From the NCBI RefSeq assembly GCF_900155425.1, contig NZ_LT700190.1:1-64000 (forward strand): a stretch of DNA of 64,000 nucleotides, written 5' to 3'. This DNA is from Parabacteroides massiliensis (GTDB lineage: Bacteria > Bacteroidota > Bacteroidia > Bacteroidales > Tannerellaceae). Shown here piece by piece: positions 20,004 through 29,409 of the stretch. Under the pieces are notes generated by a model. It had not been told where the DNA came from, made no database searches, and saw only the letters and a list, made by a program, of their open reading frames with translations. Each line of letters starts with the position of its first letter. Within the stretch, counting starts at the first letter, position 1. The position numbers and the translations under genes are program-made.

Positions 20004-21090
20004 ATATATCATGATATTTTGCTGCGACTTTACGTGGATTATATATTTCTTCATAAGTAGCAAGAGCTTGTTTACCTATTGATTTGCGGAGAACTTCATT
20101 CTGATATATTTCTTCCATTCGATCAGCCATTCCCTCCAAATCCGCTAATGAATTGGTATACCCGTTTCGTCCATCATCTATCAAATCCACCATTTGAGGG
20201 ATATCTGAGGAGAATAACACCTTACCCAATGCAAATGTCTCTACCATAAGATTTGGCAACGCTTCGCTGTATGTAGTAAAGGTTGTAGTAGTACAAGCCG
20301 CATTGTATAGGGTGGGATTGTTGACATATCCTTCAAAATGTATACGATTTCTTACTCCTTCTGCCTTAGCCAACTGGTCAAGCCGCTCATAATATGATTG
20401 TTCATAGCCACCTACGAGAATACACCCTAATTTAACTCCTCTGCGATTTAAAATCCCCACTAATCGAATCGTATCCTCAATGTTTTTGCTTGGAACAATA
20501 CGTCCGACAAAGCAAGTAAGCAAATTTGTACCAACCTTTGTTTCCAATTCTTTTCTTTTGGCTACTGTTTCATTCTCACTATGTTTATCCACAAAAATCA
20601 CATTAGGGACTATGATATGTTTCATTGGACGAAATCCCACATTTTCAAAGTAATGTTTTTTTTGATACCGGGTAAGAAAAGTAGTAAAATCAACATGCTT
20701 TGCAATATACGGTGTAATCACTTTTAGCATGGATCTAAAACGCATATTCATTGTTACACGATGTACAGTACAGACAATTTTGAAGTTAAGACCATAGAAC
20801 TGTCTTTGCATCACCAACACTAAAGCTGAGTAAAGTCCTAAACAATGTACTACATCAGGATGATATGACTTTAAGAATTGTTTTAACGCTTTCCAATAAG
20901 CCATACTCATTGGGTTCAAGGTGTCCACTTCGATGAGCTCAACGTCTTTATCTTTTATTGTACCGCGATTTACTCCAAACACCATGGCATCTTCTTCATA
21001 ATATTGTTTCATTGCCTTTACAAGATTTATGGCGGCTCTGACACCACCACCTATCACCTTGCGTGGCTCTACTATATATGCTATTTTCAT
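19990..21090 (-). CDS. Glycosyltransferase family 4
   Basis: About 366 residues from the ATG at 21090, which overlaps the stop of the preceding transferase as ATGA; this decides the start over an upstream in-frame one. Begins MKIAYIVEPRKVIGGGVRAA and has LLTCFVGRIVPSKNIEDTIR, YVNNPTLYNAACTTTTFTTY and SEALPNLMVETFALGKVLFS, the donor-binding GT4 pattern. Translationally coupled to the upstream gene. Sugar unknown. Confidence 0.92.
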   Translation of the reverse strand: MKIAYIVEPRKVIGGGVRAAINLVKAMKQYYEEDAMVFGVNRGTIKDKDVELIEVDTLNPMSMAYWKALKQFLKSYHPDVVHCLGLYSALVLVMQRQFYGLNFKIVCTVHRVTMNMRFRSMLKVITPYIAKHVDFTTFLTRYQKKHYFENVGFRPMKHIIVPNVIFVDKHSENETVAKRKELETKVGTNLLTCFVGRIVPSKNIEDTIRLVGILNRRGVKLGCILVGGYEQSYYERLDQLAKAEGVRNRIHFEGYVNNPTLYNAACTTTTFTTYSEALPNLMVETFALGKVLFSSDIPQMVDLIDDGRNGYTNSLADLEGMADRMEEIYQNEVLRKSIGKQALATYEEIYNPRKVAAKYHDIYESC

Positions 21091-22190
21091 TTCTTTATTC
21101 CTTTCTCGAAAAGTTTTACATAGTTGCAAGCACATTCGTACATACTGAATGGACCATAAGTGGCAAGAGCTTTTTGCTTCATGTCTTTAAGCTGTACATC
21201 GGTGAGGGATAGAAATCTCTTTACCGTTTTGTAATAAGATTCTTCACCGATACCGTCACTCAGAAAACCGTTTTCACCGTTGTGTACCACATCTACTATA
21301 CCGCCCACAGGTGTGCATACCGGTATACAGCCAACACCAATAGCCTCTATCAACGAAATAGGCATCCCCTCATACGAGGAACAAAGTGCATAAGCATCTC
21401 CCATTTTAAGGTATTCAAGCGGATTGTGCAGTTCTCCAAGTAATTGTATTGCTTCATCGTTGTACGAACGCAATTCCGCGGTCATCTGTGCATCACGTTC
21501 ACCTCCGATAAACAATACAATGAGGTCGTATCCTTCCCGTTTTAACCGCATTACCACACGTGCCAAGAGAGTTTGTCGTTTCACAGGGTCGATACGTGCG
21601 AGACTTATCAGTACTCGCGTCTTATTTGTATGTCTATACTGTTTAAATTGTTCCTTGACCTCGTCTGAAACAAGCATACCAGCATCCACATTGCGCCCAT
21701 TGAAAATCATAGGAGCATCCATTCCATAATATTTTCGGAAGCTATGTAGTGATTCGGCGGAAATGGTGATGGGTGTAATCCACCCACGATGAAAACAGAA
21801 CTTCCGCATTCCGCTGCTGATAAAGGAGCCTCCGGCTTCTTTATCAGCAGCGGAATGTACTGTATGACAGTACATAACGCCATTCTTTCGCATGATTGCG
21901 AAAGAAATATACATAATAGCACGCAAATGCGTGTGCACCACATCAGGCTTTTCTCTACGGATATATCTATATACTCTAAATAACAAACCGATGTCAAGTC
22001 CCATCCGTTTGTTCATCGATACCACCCTTACATTATTCGATACCTCTTTCAAATAGAAATCCACCTTGTCAAGTGAGTGCAAAACCATCAATGTCACATC
22101 ATGTTCTTTCGACAGCTCATTGCACAAGTCAACCACAAACCGCTCTCCGCCGCCACTGCTAAGTTGAGGAATTATTTCTAAGATTTTCAT
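21087..22190 (-). CDS. Glycosyltransferase family 4
   Basis: 367 residues. Start MKILEIIPQLSSGGGERFVV is the usual GT4 N-terminal loop. RVLISLARIDPVKRQTLLAR and SSYEGMPISLIEAIGVGCIP with TPVGGIVDVVHNGENGFL form the C-terminal donor domain. Lies directly after the polymerase gene, so it probably builds the repeat unit. Donor sugar cannot be read from sequence. Confidence 0.93.
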   Translation of the reverse strand: MKILEIIPQLSSGGGERFVVDLCNELSKEHDVTLMVLHSLDKVDFYLKEVSNNVRVVSMNKRMGLDIGLLFRVYRYIRREKPDVVHTHLRAIMYISFAIMRKNGVMYCHTVHSAADKEAGGSFISSGMRKFCFHRGWITPITISAESLHSFRKYYGMDAPMIFNGRNVDAGMLVSDEVKEQFKQYRHTNKTRVLISLARIDPVKRQTLLARVVMRLKREGYDLIVLFIGGERDAQMTAELRSYNDEAIQLLGELHNPLEYLKMGDAYALCSSYEGMPISLIEAIGVGCIPVCTPVGGIVDVVHNGENGFLSDGIGEESYYKTVKRFLSLTDVQLKDMKQKALATYGPFSMYECACNYVKLFEKGIKK

Positions 22191-22249
22191 TCAGATTGTT
22201 TTTTAATTTTTTTATTGTGATCCTAATACGTGTAAACTAACGAAACATG

Positions 22250-23389
22250 TCAGAAAAAGACGTACCCTTCCCATACCAACCTCTTATAGAAGGCATAGAA
22301 AAGTTTATAACAGATAGGAAGGATTGCCAAAAGCATCAAGATTCTTTTCTCGCGTGTCATCTTGAAATTAGAATAATAATACCCCACAACAATACAAAGA
22401 GGAAAATAGCTCATCATTATGAAACGTATAAAGAGCCATACCGAAGTTTCTTGGAAGAAAAACAGACTGGCAATATAAGTTATTGCATACCAATAGATGA
22501 ACAATGCCTTTATATACCGTGGAACATCAATTTCTTCAAAAACTATCTTCTTAGTCATAAGAGCCAAAGATGCGTATACCGGCATATAGGTTATCATTTG
22601 GTTCAGTTTACCAAAAATATTCGACTGCCGCATTGTGCCGCTCGCATATCCCGTCATCGAGCTCCCTATATTCATGTCTGCTATATCAAAACCGATGAGT
22701 CCGTTCATAATAATATAATCCAGCAGTAAAGTAGTCACAACGGTCAGGAAAGGGAATATGACAAGACTGATTTTTACCGTTTTCCTATTCAGATAAAAAG
22801 GTGTTACCGAAAGTGCAGCAATCGAAAACAACATACTTTTGTGAAAGAAGAATGAACAGAAAATCAACAAACAACCGAATAGGAATGACAATAACCTATT
22901 ATGAGAGGGCCTGATAATGAATGAAAAGCCAAAAAACAGTATGGCAATTCCCAAATTTCCGCGCATTACTGAAATAATGTTGATATAAAACAGCACAAAT
23001 ATCAGCAATCCTATCCTCACATCAAGTTTGAGCCGTTTTATTGTCCATAACGACAAAATCACCGTTCCGCTCCACACTATAAACCGCCATACCAGATAGT
23101 TTGAAGTGACATTCCGTATCAACCAATAGTAAACGGGTTCAAGATGCACGTTTAATCCGGTTGAACAGATACGTTTGAAAAGCCCCTCGTAGTGATAGAA
23201 ATCGTTGTCCGCATAGCCGAAAGTGCAAAACAGTATCAGCAGGACACCGTATACTGCATAATCCAAGATGTCTGTATATCGTTTTCTAAATTCACAGCCA
23301 TATCTATACACATTCGGAAACGGATACAGCATAAGAAAAAACAGAAGTATATTGAACAGTACCGGAACTGCCTCGTAATGATATTTCAT
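22250..23389 (-). CDS. wzy: EpsG/Wzy-like polysaccharide polymerase
   Basis: 379 residues with about ten hydrophobic helices and the EpsG-type pattern: FGYADNDFYHYEGLFK in a periplasmic loop after the second helix, NVTSNYLVWRFIVW, and ISVMRGNLGIAILFFGFSFI. EpsG-family proteins join lipid-linked repeat units on the outer face of the inner membrane. It is the only candidate polymerase in the operon, which otherwise has a complete Wzx/Wzy-type set, so the role is a good inference. Confidence 0.82.
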   Translation of the reverse strand: MKYHYEAVPVLFNILLFFLMLYPFPNVYRYGCEFRKRYTDILDYAVYGVLLILFCTFGYADNDFYHYEGLFKRICSTGLNVHLEPVYYWLIRNVTSNYLVWRFIVWSGTVILSLWTIKRLKLDVRIGLLIFVLFYINIISVMRGNLGIAILFFGFSFIIRPSHNRLLSFLFGCLLIFCSFFFHKSMLFSIAALSVTPFYLNRKTVKISLVIFPFLTVVTTLLLDYIIMNGLIGFDIADMNIGSSMTGYASGTMRQSNIFGKLNQMITYMPVYASLALMTKKIVFEEIDVPRYIKALFIYWYAITYIASLFFFQETSVWLFIRFIMMSYFPLCIVVGYYYSNFKMTREKRILMLLAILPICYKLFYAFYKRLVWEGYVFF

Positions 23390-23430
23390 CGTTGTAATTT
23401 ATTAGGTAAATAAAATAGGACACATTCATA

Positions 23431-24453
23431 CTAACACAGAAATTTGGTGTATTTGCATCCGGCTATAATCACACTTGATACATAGCAGACGATGAAAGTG
23501 CCCACGAAGGCGACCAACGGAGTTAACTCTTTGGTATACAAAAATACCCCCCCCATTCTATAATAGATAAGTCTCAGAACTATTTCTTGCATCACATATA
23601 TTCCCATCGAATTCATTGCGATACTTCGGCATACAGTGTATAGTTTTCCATTGCATCTGTCTTCCAGTTTTATAAATACAGCGACATAGATAATTGTGAC
23701 TAATCCATAGCTTACCATTTTAAGAGTATGGTGGACAAACAGGATTAAAACTTTTACTTTCAAGTCCGATGCCAGTTCCGGACGCATCCCGTCCATTCCC
23801 AAAACCAATGTTACCGCAAAGAATAACCCCATATAAACAGCCGATAAAATGCATATTGTTGACCAATTGACAGTTCTCAGCCGCTCACGATTTCTAAAGA
23901 AAATTCCACCAAGATGGAAAAAAAGCAGATAATAAAGCGATTGATTAAAACGGAACGGAATTCCCGGCCAAGGCAGAATAGCAATAATCATGAGTACTAA
24001 CATCAAGTTACGTCCCTTGAGACAGTGCTGTATGCCATATTCCATTAAAAAGCACCAAAAGAGCATCGGAAGAAACCAAAGATGTCCGTATCCCCCAATA
24101 ATTTTCCAAAAATGTTCCAGATTAAGAAGTTTTGACGGACCAAAGAATATCAATGTCATGATAATGCCCCAACACATACACGGCACAAACAGCCGTTTCA
24201 GCTTACCGGCTAGTAATAATCGGAAAGAAATGACTTTCTTTTGGAGCGAAAAGGCGAATACATACCCGGAAATCAGGACAAAAGTCTCCAGCATTCCACT
24301 GTATGCCAGTTTTCCTCCCCAGTAAAATCCTTCATTGGGTTGGGCATAGGAAGGCATATCCCAACCACCGCAATAGGGCGCAAGAGCATGATAGAGCACG
24401 AGCAGAATGATTACGAACGTCCTGATAATATCTATTTCCTTAAGTCTTTCCAT
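23431..24453 (-). CDS. Acyltransferase family 3 membrane protein (currently in frame) with a poly-G tract
   Basis: 340 residues, about ten membrane helices. The start LKEIDIIRTFVIILLVLYHA with the conserved R and H, then ETFVLISGYVFAFSLQKK, GYGHLWFLPMLFWCF and NSMGIYVMQEIVLRLIYY fit the acyltransferase 3 / O-acetyltransferase family. It likely decorates the polysaccharide with acetyl groups. Eight G residues (23547-23554) code for Met-Gly-Gly-Val at the loop before the last helices; the present count keeps the frame open, whereas gain or loss of one would remove the last two helices. It overlaps the GT2 gene upstream by 22 bases. Confidence 0.9.
   Translation of the reverse strand: MERLKEIDIIRTFVIILLVLYHALAPYCGGWDMPSYAQPNEGFYWGGKLAYSGMLETFVLISGYVFAFSLQKKVISFRLLLAGKLKRLFVPCMCWGIIMTLIFFGPSKLLNLEHFWKIIGGYGHLWFLPMLFWCFLMEYGIQHCLKGRNLMLVLMIIAILPWPGIPFRFNQSLYYLLFFHLGGIFFRNRERLRTVNWSTICILSAVYMGLFFAVTLVLGMDGMRPELASDLKVKVLILFVHHTLKMVSYGLVTIIYVAVFIKLEDRCNGKLYTVCRSIAMNSMGIYVMQEIVLRLIYYRMGGVFLYTKELTPLVAFVGTFIVCYVSSVIIAGCKYTKFLC
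23547..23554 (-). repeat. Poly-G tract (8 G) inside the acyltransferase gene, ON length
   Basis: Coding strand reads AT, eight G, then TATTTTT. Counts of 3n+2 keep the frame; the present eight do so. Unlike the other four tracts it is followed by TAT, not TAA. Confidence 0.75.
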
Positions 24454-25421
24454 ATATTTTTAATGTATTTGAATATGGGATATACACCAAGCAAAGAACC
24501 GAAATACTCGATTTTACTGAGAGTACGCATCCTGCTGTGACGAATGACTGTAATACTGTTGATTTCCGGATATGTATTGTGCCAAATCCGACGGATTCGC
24601 GGCATCAGCATATATCTATCAAGATACATTCTTGAACCAACTTTCAGCGCATTTATCTCGTCTGTATACTTTTCATAAATACCTTTGGAGCGAAGAAAGG
24701 TGAAAATCAGATCAAGATTCTCCTTACGCTGATTGAGTTTATTAATCTGGATCTCAGCACTGCCATAACTTGTAATTGACGCAGGATTAAAAAAATAGTA
24801 ATAAAATGGTTTCATCAAGTATCCTACATTCCGGCTATTCCAAACCAATTGGATTATCGTCGCCAGATCCTCGTTCATATTTTGCCTTGGAAATGTTATC
24901 CCATCGTAAAGACTACGTTTGATCAAAGCGCCACACAAGCTCCCCATCAACCGCCCGCAAAGCAATGATGACATCAGGAAGTCTTTATTATTGGTAGAAA
25001 CCTTGCGCGGGGCGGAAGCATATGTAGAAACACCATCGCTACGATAGAAATCATAAAAGACCATATCGTAATGGCCGGATAGGGCAAAAGCATATAGTTC
25101 CTTTATGGCATGCACATCCATCCAGTCATCGCTATCGCAATGAACCGTGTAATCACCAGAGGCCAATTGAATCCCTTGTCGTCGAACAGCGGGCAGGCCG
25201 CTGTTCGACGACAACCTCTCAATTCGTGTCAGCCTCTTTCGATGCGGATATTTTTCCAGAGTTCTCTGCAAGATCTCCACCGACTTGTCTGGAGAACAAT
25301 CATCCACAAAGATGTATTCAATGTCATCAAACGTTTGGGCGAACAACGATTCAGCGCACCGCTCAATATATTCCTCTACTCTATAAATCGGTACAATGAT
25401 TGATACTTTCGGATTATCCAT
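24432..25421 (-). CDS. Glycosyltransferase family 2
   Basis: 329 residues. VSIIVPIYRVEEYIERCAES, FVDDCSPDKSVEIL and the DxD-type metal site HCDSDDWMD (about residues 94-102) place it in the GT-A family 2. The C-terminus has one weakly hydrophobic stretch. The start ATGGATAA overlaps the stop of the upstream acyltransferase only when that gene is in its long (8 G) frame, so slippage there may also change coupling to this gene. Confidence 0.94.
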   Translation of the reverse strand: MDNPKVSIIVPIYRVEEYIERCAESLFAQTFDDIEYIFVDDCSPDKSVEILQRTLEKYPHRKRLTRIERLSSNSGLPAVRRQGIQLASGDYTVHCDSDDWMDVHAIKELYAFALSGHYDMVFYDFYRSDGVSTYASAPRKVSTNNKDFLMSSLLCGRLMGSLCGALIKRSLYDGITFPRQNMNEDLATIIQLVWNSRNVGYLMKPFYYYFFNPASITSYGSAEIQINKLNQRKENLDLIFTFLRSKGIYEKYTDEINALKVGSRMYLDRYMLMPRIRRIWHNTYPEINSITVIRHSRMRTLSKIEYFGSLLGVYPIFKYIKNIWKDLRK

Positions 25422-25514
25422 GATTTTTAGCTGTCAGTTTTTTTAATTGTTCTATTCCAAGGGCAATTAAATAACTCAATGTTATGAAGATAACAAAAGT
25501 GATTAAGTTTGAAA

Positions 25515-26360
25515 TTACCCCCCCAGTTTTGTGTTATAAAAGCTACTGTTTGTTCTGATAAAATCCCTGAACAACCACAGAAAAGGAGCATGTATAGCCA
25601 TTATCGTGAGTGAATTAGCTCCCAAAGATGCCAATATTCTGTTTGTAGTTGTTATCTTGTTGAAAGGCTTGAAATTCAACAAAAGATATATGGCACAGAA
25701 AGCTCCGGCATAGAATATAAACGGGAAACTGGAAAATTTCAGTTGCGAAATATCAAATTGATAATGTGCCAAACGGCAGAACGCTATGGCTATGATATAT
25801 CCGGCTATAGCAATAACGGTTGCTTTTTTAATTGCCCCCTCTGCTTGTGTCAGCCCTTTGTCGTTCATCCATTTGCCGACAGCATAGAATGGCAAAGAGA
25901 ACAGCCCCTGCCCGATATAAAACGGCAAATTGATCTTGGAATATGCGACAGCCAGCCCAATTACAAAAGAAACGATAAGAATAACGTTTTGTTTCTTAAC
26001 GGTTTTGTCCAAAAAATAATATATGACACATATATAAAAAAGAGCGACCAAGAACCACAACGGACCATCAAATGCGGCGATATGATGGATGCTCAGTTTA
26101 TCAAGCGGTATTCCCTGCAACCCCATGCTAAAATAAAATACAGCGAATATCAGAGAATATTCCCCAAAGGGAATAAGCAACCGTTTTGCTCTTGATTGAA
26201 TAAATCCTTGTTTGGGATGATAAAACATACCGGCCAAAAAGAAAAACAAAGGCATATGGAAAATGCAAATTTCCTTTATAAGGATTGCGGTGGCATGTCC
26301 CCAAACGACAAGGATTATGCCGATGCCTTTAAGTATGTCTATACGAATGTCCCTTTCCAT
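25515..26360 (-). CDS. Acyltransferase family 3 membrane protein, shortened by a poly-G frame change
   Basis: 281 residues as it stands: RIDILKGIGIILVVWGHATA, CIFHMPLFFFLAGMFYHP, AAFDGPLWFLVALFYICV and TNRILASLGANSLTIMAIHA mark the family. The frame runs through seven G (25518-25524) straight into TAA. With eight G the frame continues for 34 more residues (from Val-Ile-Ser-Asn) that form a strongly hydrophobic helix plus a basic tail (LIALGIEQLKKLTAKNHG). It then ends at 25414 on a stop overlapping the next gene's ATG. The longer form is clearly the original protein, about 315 residues. The present state lacks the last membrane helix and is probably OFF or weakened. Confidence 0.88.
   Translation of the reverse strand: MERDIRIDILKGIGIILVVWGHATAILIKEICIFHMPLFFFLAGMFYHPKQGFIQSRAKRLLIPFGEYSLIFAVFYFSMGLQGIPLDKLSIHHIAAFDGPLWFLVALFYICVIYYFLDKTVKKQNVILIVSFVIGLAVAYSKINLPFYIGQGLFSLPFYAVGKWMNDKGLTQAEGAIKKATVIAIAGYIIAIAFCRLAHYQFDISQLKFSSFPFIFYAGAFCAIYLLLNFKPFNKITTTNRILASLGANSLTIMAIHAPFLWLFRDFIRTNSSFYNTKLGG
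25518..25524 (-). repeat. Poly-G tract (7 G) causing early stop of an acyltransferase
   Basis: Coding strand reads CT, seven G, TAAT. Seven gives Leu-Gly-Gly-stop; eight opens the frame to 25414. Confidence 0.85.
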
Positions 26361-26364
26361 TATT

Positions 26365-26697
26365 TCAAAAGTTTAAGTTCCTCTTCCTTTCTTCTGCAAG
26401 AAATACATCCGCAGCACTATAATCTGCCCAAAGAACTTCTTTGTATTTTTCCTCTTTATCTGTTTCACTGATAGTACGTTTCTGCAAACCGATATTATCG
26501 AGAAAAGTAATCATGCAGTTGTCCTTATCTCCATTGACAGCAAAGAACGGCATATGAAAAAACGAGCGCATGAAACGAACCGCTGGTAACAAACATTGCA
26601 ATTTGACCAAATTAAGGAATTCCAAAAGCCCCGTAACAAGCTGCTGTTTAAAAGGATACAAATCGCAACGGAGTGTATTGTATACTGTTGCCACCAC
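26365..26697 (-). pseudogene. C-terminal remnant of a polysaccharide pyruvyl transferase
   Basis: The frame holds GLLEFLNLVKL, and the family's SFHG block follows in another frame (TSGSFHALVFSYA, about 26560-26600). The first frame then resumes with MPFFAVNGDKDNCMITFLDN, IGLQKRT and a C-terminal EERKRNLNF. Put together these give the order of the C-terminal third of a PS_pyruv_trans protein with two frameshifts, and no N-terminal part. It lies between the flippase and the acyltransferase, so the locus once had a second pyruvyl transferase gene here. Confidence 0.68.
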
Positions 26698-26713
26698 CTT
26701 TATTCCCTACATT

Positions 26714-28243
26714 TTATTGTTTTTTTAAGAACATGAATTTATTTGTTACCGTACTGATTACGAACCCTCTTTCTTTAGCATCAAGCCCGAATTTATAGAT
26801 AACAAGTCCGGAAATGATAAGGCTGGTCAATACGACAAGTATATGACTACCCCAACTTGAGGTTAGAAATTTATGCAAAAAGAATGGGACCGGAATGATG
26901 CAGACCGACACCCAAAGACACCTAAACATCACTTCCACGACATACCTCCTAACCGGGAAATTCACTTTGTGTTTGAGATAGAATATTCTGTAACAGTGAG
27001 TAATGAAATTGATGGCAATTCTGACAATCACCGCATAGACGGGACTGCAACCGAACTTGAACAATACATATATAATCGGAATATTCATAATTATCATCGA
27101 AGAAACGGTAAACTGATACTTGGCTATATTGCCTATTGTTTCAGATGACACCCAAAGACTTCCGGATAATGCATCAATAAGCAGGAAGATGAGATAAAGC
27201 TGAATGAACTGTACTGTATATTGAGGGACACAGACAAGCCATAACTCAACGACAGGCCGACAAATCAAAATCAACGGATAAGCGACGAAAAAGAGCAGGA
27301 AATACGACAATTTTGACGAGCGGAAAACAAGTTCCAGAAATCTGGATTTATCCCCTGAAAAATAGGACTGGACAATCTGTGGCTGCACCGCTTTCTGAAA
27401 GTTTGTAACCAAAGTATTGACAGCACTGAACACTTGCGAGGCTACCCCCATTGCCGCATTGACAGCAACCGTGAAAAAAATATTCAAAAGTATTGATATG
27501 CCTTGTATGGATGCGACATGGGCTATACCGCCGAAAAGGCTCCATGAAGAAAAGAAAAGCATTTCTTTCAGCAGCTTTATGTCAAAATAGAACCGGAATC
27601 TGCAAGTCGTGAAATTACGCTTGCAATAAATGGCATAAATGATATTCAACAATATCCCAACGGTCATAAGGGCAACGGCGTACAACACCAGACGATTGTC
27701 TTCAGCCCAAAAAAGGAGAAATACTGTTCCCAATTTTGCCATTACCTCAATGATGCTGACATAAGCGAAAAAAGACATCCTCTCATATGCAATAATGCTC
27801 GACTCATCAGGAATCCTGATAAAATGAAGACAAGCGGTCACTACAGAAATATGGTACACAACCCGTGCTGCATCTTGTGTTTCCGGAGGAATATTCAATT
27901 TTGTTTCAAAGAAGTAGAGCCCCACTGTTTCCAATACGAAGCCGATAAATACCGCTATTGCAAAATGTATCAGAAGGCTCATGGAATAAACCCTCGAGAC
28001 TCTGTCGTGATTGCCTTTTCCCAATTCCACGTTCAGAAAACGTTGGGTGGCCTTTGTCATTGCGGAATTAATAAAAGACAGAAGTGCGATAAAGCCGCCA
28101 ACAACATTGTATACTCCAAAATCGTTCTCTCCCAACACTTCCAATATAATCCTGGAAGTATATAGAGATACGGGCATCATTACGAATGTCCGTATATAAA
28201 GCATTAACGTATTGCGTGCTATGCGTTTGTTTGATGACTGCAT
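26714..28243 (-). CDS. wzx: Wzx-like polysaccharide flippase
   Basis: 509 residues, 12-14 membrane helices, starting IARNTLMLYIRTFVMMPVSL then YTSRIILEVLGENDFGVYNV, the common N-terminal block of Bacteroidales oligosaccharide flippases (MOP superfamily). Further GIAHVASIQGISILLNIFF and GVASQVFSAVNTLVTNFQKA. It moves the undecaprenyl-linked repeat unit across the inner membrane. With the polymerase at 22250-23389 it gives a Wzx/Wzy pathway. Confidence 0.94.
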   Translation of the reverse strand: MQSSNKRIARNTLMLYIRTFVMMPVSLYTSRIILEVLGENDFGVYNVVGGFIALLSFINSAMTKATQRFLNVELGKGNHDRVSRVYSMSLLIHFAIAVFIGFVLETVGLYFFETKLNIPPETQDAARVVYHISVVTACLHFIRIPDESSIIAYERMSFFAYVSIIEVMAKLGTVFLLFWAEDNRLVLYAVALMTVGILLNIIYAIYCKRNFTTCRFRFYFDIKLLKEMLFFSSWSLFGGIAHVASIQGISILLNIFFTVAVNAAMGVASQVFSAVNTLVTNFQKAVQPQIVQSYFSGDKSRFLELVFRSSKLSYFLLFFVAYPLILICRPVVELWLVCVPQYTVQFIQLYLIFLLIDALSGSLWVSSETIGNIAKYQFTVSSMIIMNIPIIYVLFKFGCSPVYAVIVRIAINFITHCYRIFYLKHKVNFPVRRYVVEVMFRCLWVSVCIIPVPFFLHKFLTSSWGSHILVVLTSLIISGLVIYKFGLDAKERGFVISTVTNKFMFLKKQ

Positions 28244-28309
28244 TTATAACTATCCTACATTTTTTAATCTCAATTGCAACCTGAATGACAATAGAGTGTC
28301 AGCGGCAAA

Positions 28310-29402
28310 TCAATTGGTCTGATGGTATATCGAAGCTAACTTTTCCACACCGTCTGCAAGCGTGAACCGACTGGATATTACTTTTGATTTTCTACCCATC
28401 ATTTCTCGGACTTCACGATTATTAACAAGTATCTCAATCCTGTCAGAAAGCTCTTCAACATTCTCTTTTTCAAAAAGATATCCGTTTTCTCCCTCATGTA
28501 CGATTTCAGGAATGCCCCCAACTCGTGTACCAATAACAGGCAACGAATAGTTTAGGGCCTCCATAATACTAAGAGAAAGTCCTTCTGTACGGGAAGGCTG
28601 CAAGTAAATATCAGAAATATTCAAAATATCATTAATGTCATTTCGTATTCCCAAAGACATAATCTTTCTATTCAATCCGGCCTCGGCAATCAATTGCCTC
28701 AAGCTATTACTGTCTTCAGAATTTTCGCTAATTCCGATGACAAGCACTATTATATCGTTTTTAAGTCTGTTGGAGTCCATCAGACTCTGAATACTTTTGA
28801 CAAGTATATCGAATCCCTTGATACGAATATTGAATCCGATTGTAGTCAACACGACTACCCCCTTTGGTATGTCCAATGTTTTTTTCAGATTTGGGTTGAC
28901 AATCTTTTTTTTCCGGACTCCCAAGTATAGGACTTCACTCTTTGAAGAAAAACCTACGCCTTCAATCATTTCTTTCTTTACGCCACAACTGACACAAAGG
29001 AATCTTTCAAAAGGAAAAAAACAGAACTTCAGATATAATTTTTTAAGTTTGTTGGAAACAAAGATTTCACTATGGCGGGTTGAAATAATCCGAATCCGGG
29101 GAAACAGAATTCGCAAGAATGGTGCAATAAGATAACTTCCAAAATGAAAATGAACAATGTCTATTTTCTCACGTTTGATGACACCTATCACAAATTTGAA
29201 ATATTGAAATGTGGAAATGCTTTGTTTACAAAGTATTACCCCCCCACTTATTGATGTCATTTACATAGTTTTCACTGATTGGCATCGACTCGTATACAAA
29301 AATAAATTTATCAACACGGCATATCTTGACCAATTCAGCGAAGTAGGATTCTACTCCGCCGTATTTAGTCGATTTCATACCTGTCAGTTCTAAAATATTC
29401 AT
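28310..29402 (-). pseudogene. Glycosyltransferase family 4, split by a poly-G tract (phase-OFF)
   Basis: The N-terminal piece begins at the ATG at 29402 (MNILELTGMKSTKYGGVESY), 7 bases after wecC, and runs to seven G residues (29239-29245), where it reads W-G-G-N-T-L and stops. Immediately after the tract a second frame continues as VILCKQSISTFQYFKFVIGV with a complete GT4 rest: HFHFGSYLIAPFLRILFP, QPSRTEGLSLSIMEALNYSL, PVIGTRVGGIPEIVHEGENG. Six or nine G would join them into a protein of about 363-364 residues. All other residues look sound, so this is a reversible OFF state rather than decay. Confidence 0.88.
29239..29245 (-). repeat. Poly-G tract (7 G) splitting a glycosyltransferase
   Basis: Coding strand reads AAGT, seven G, TAATAC. 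The upstream frame enters the tract at codon position 2, and the downstream frame needs 3n G in total. Confidence 0.85.
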
Positions 29403-29409
29403 ATATTCA

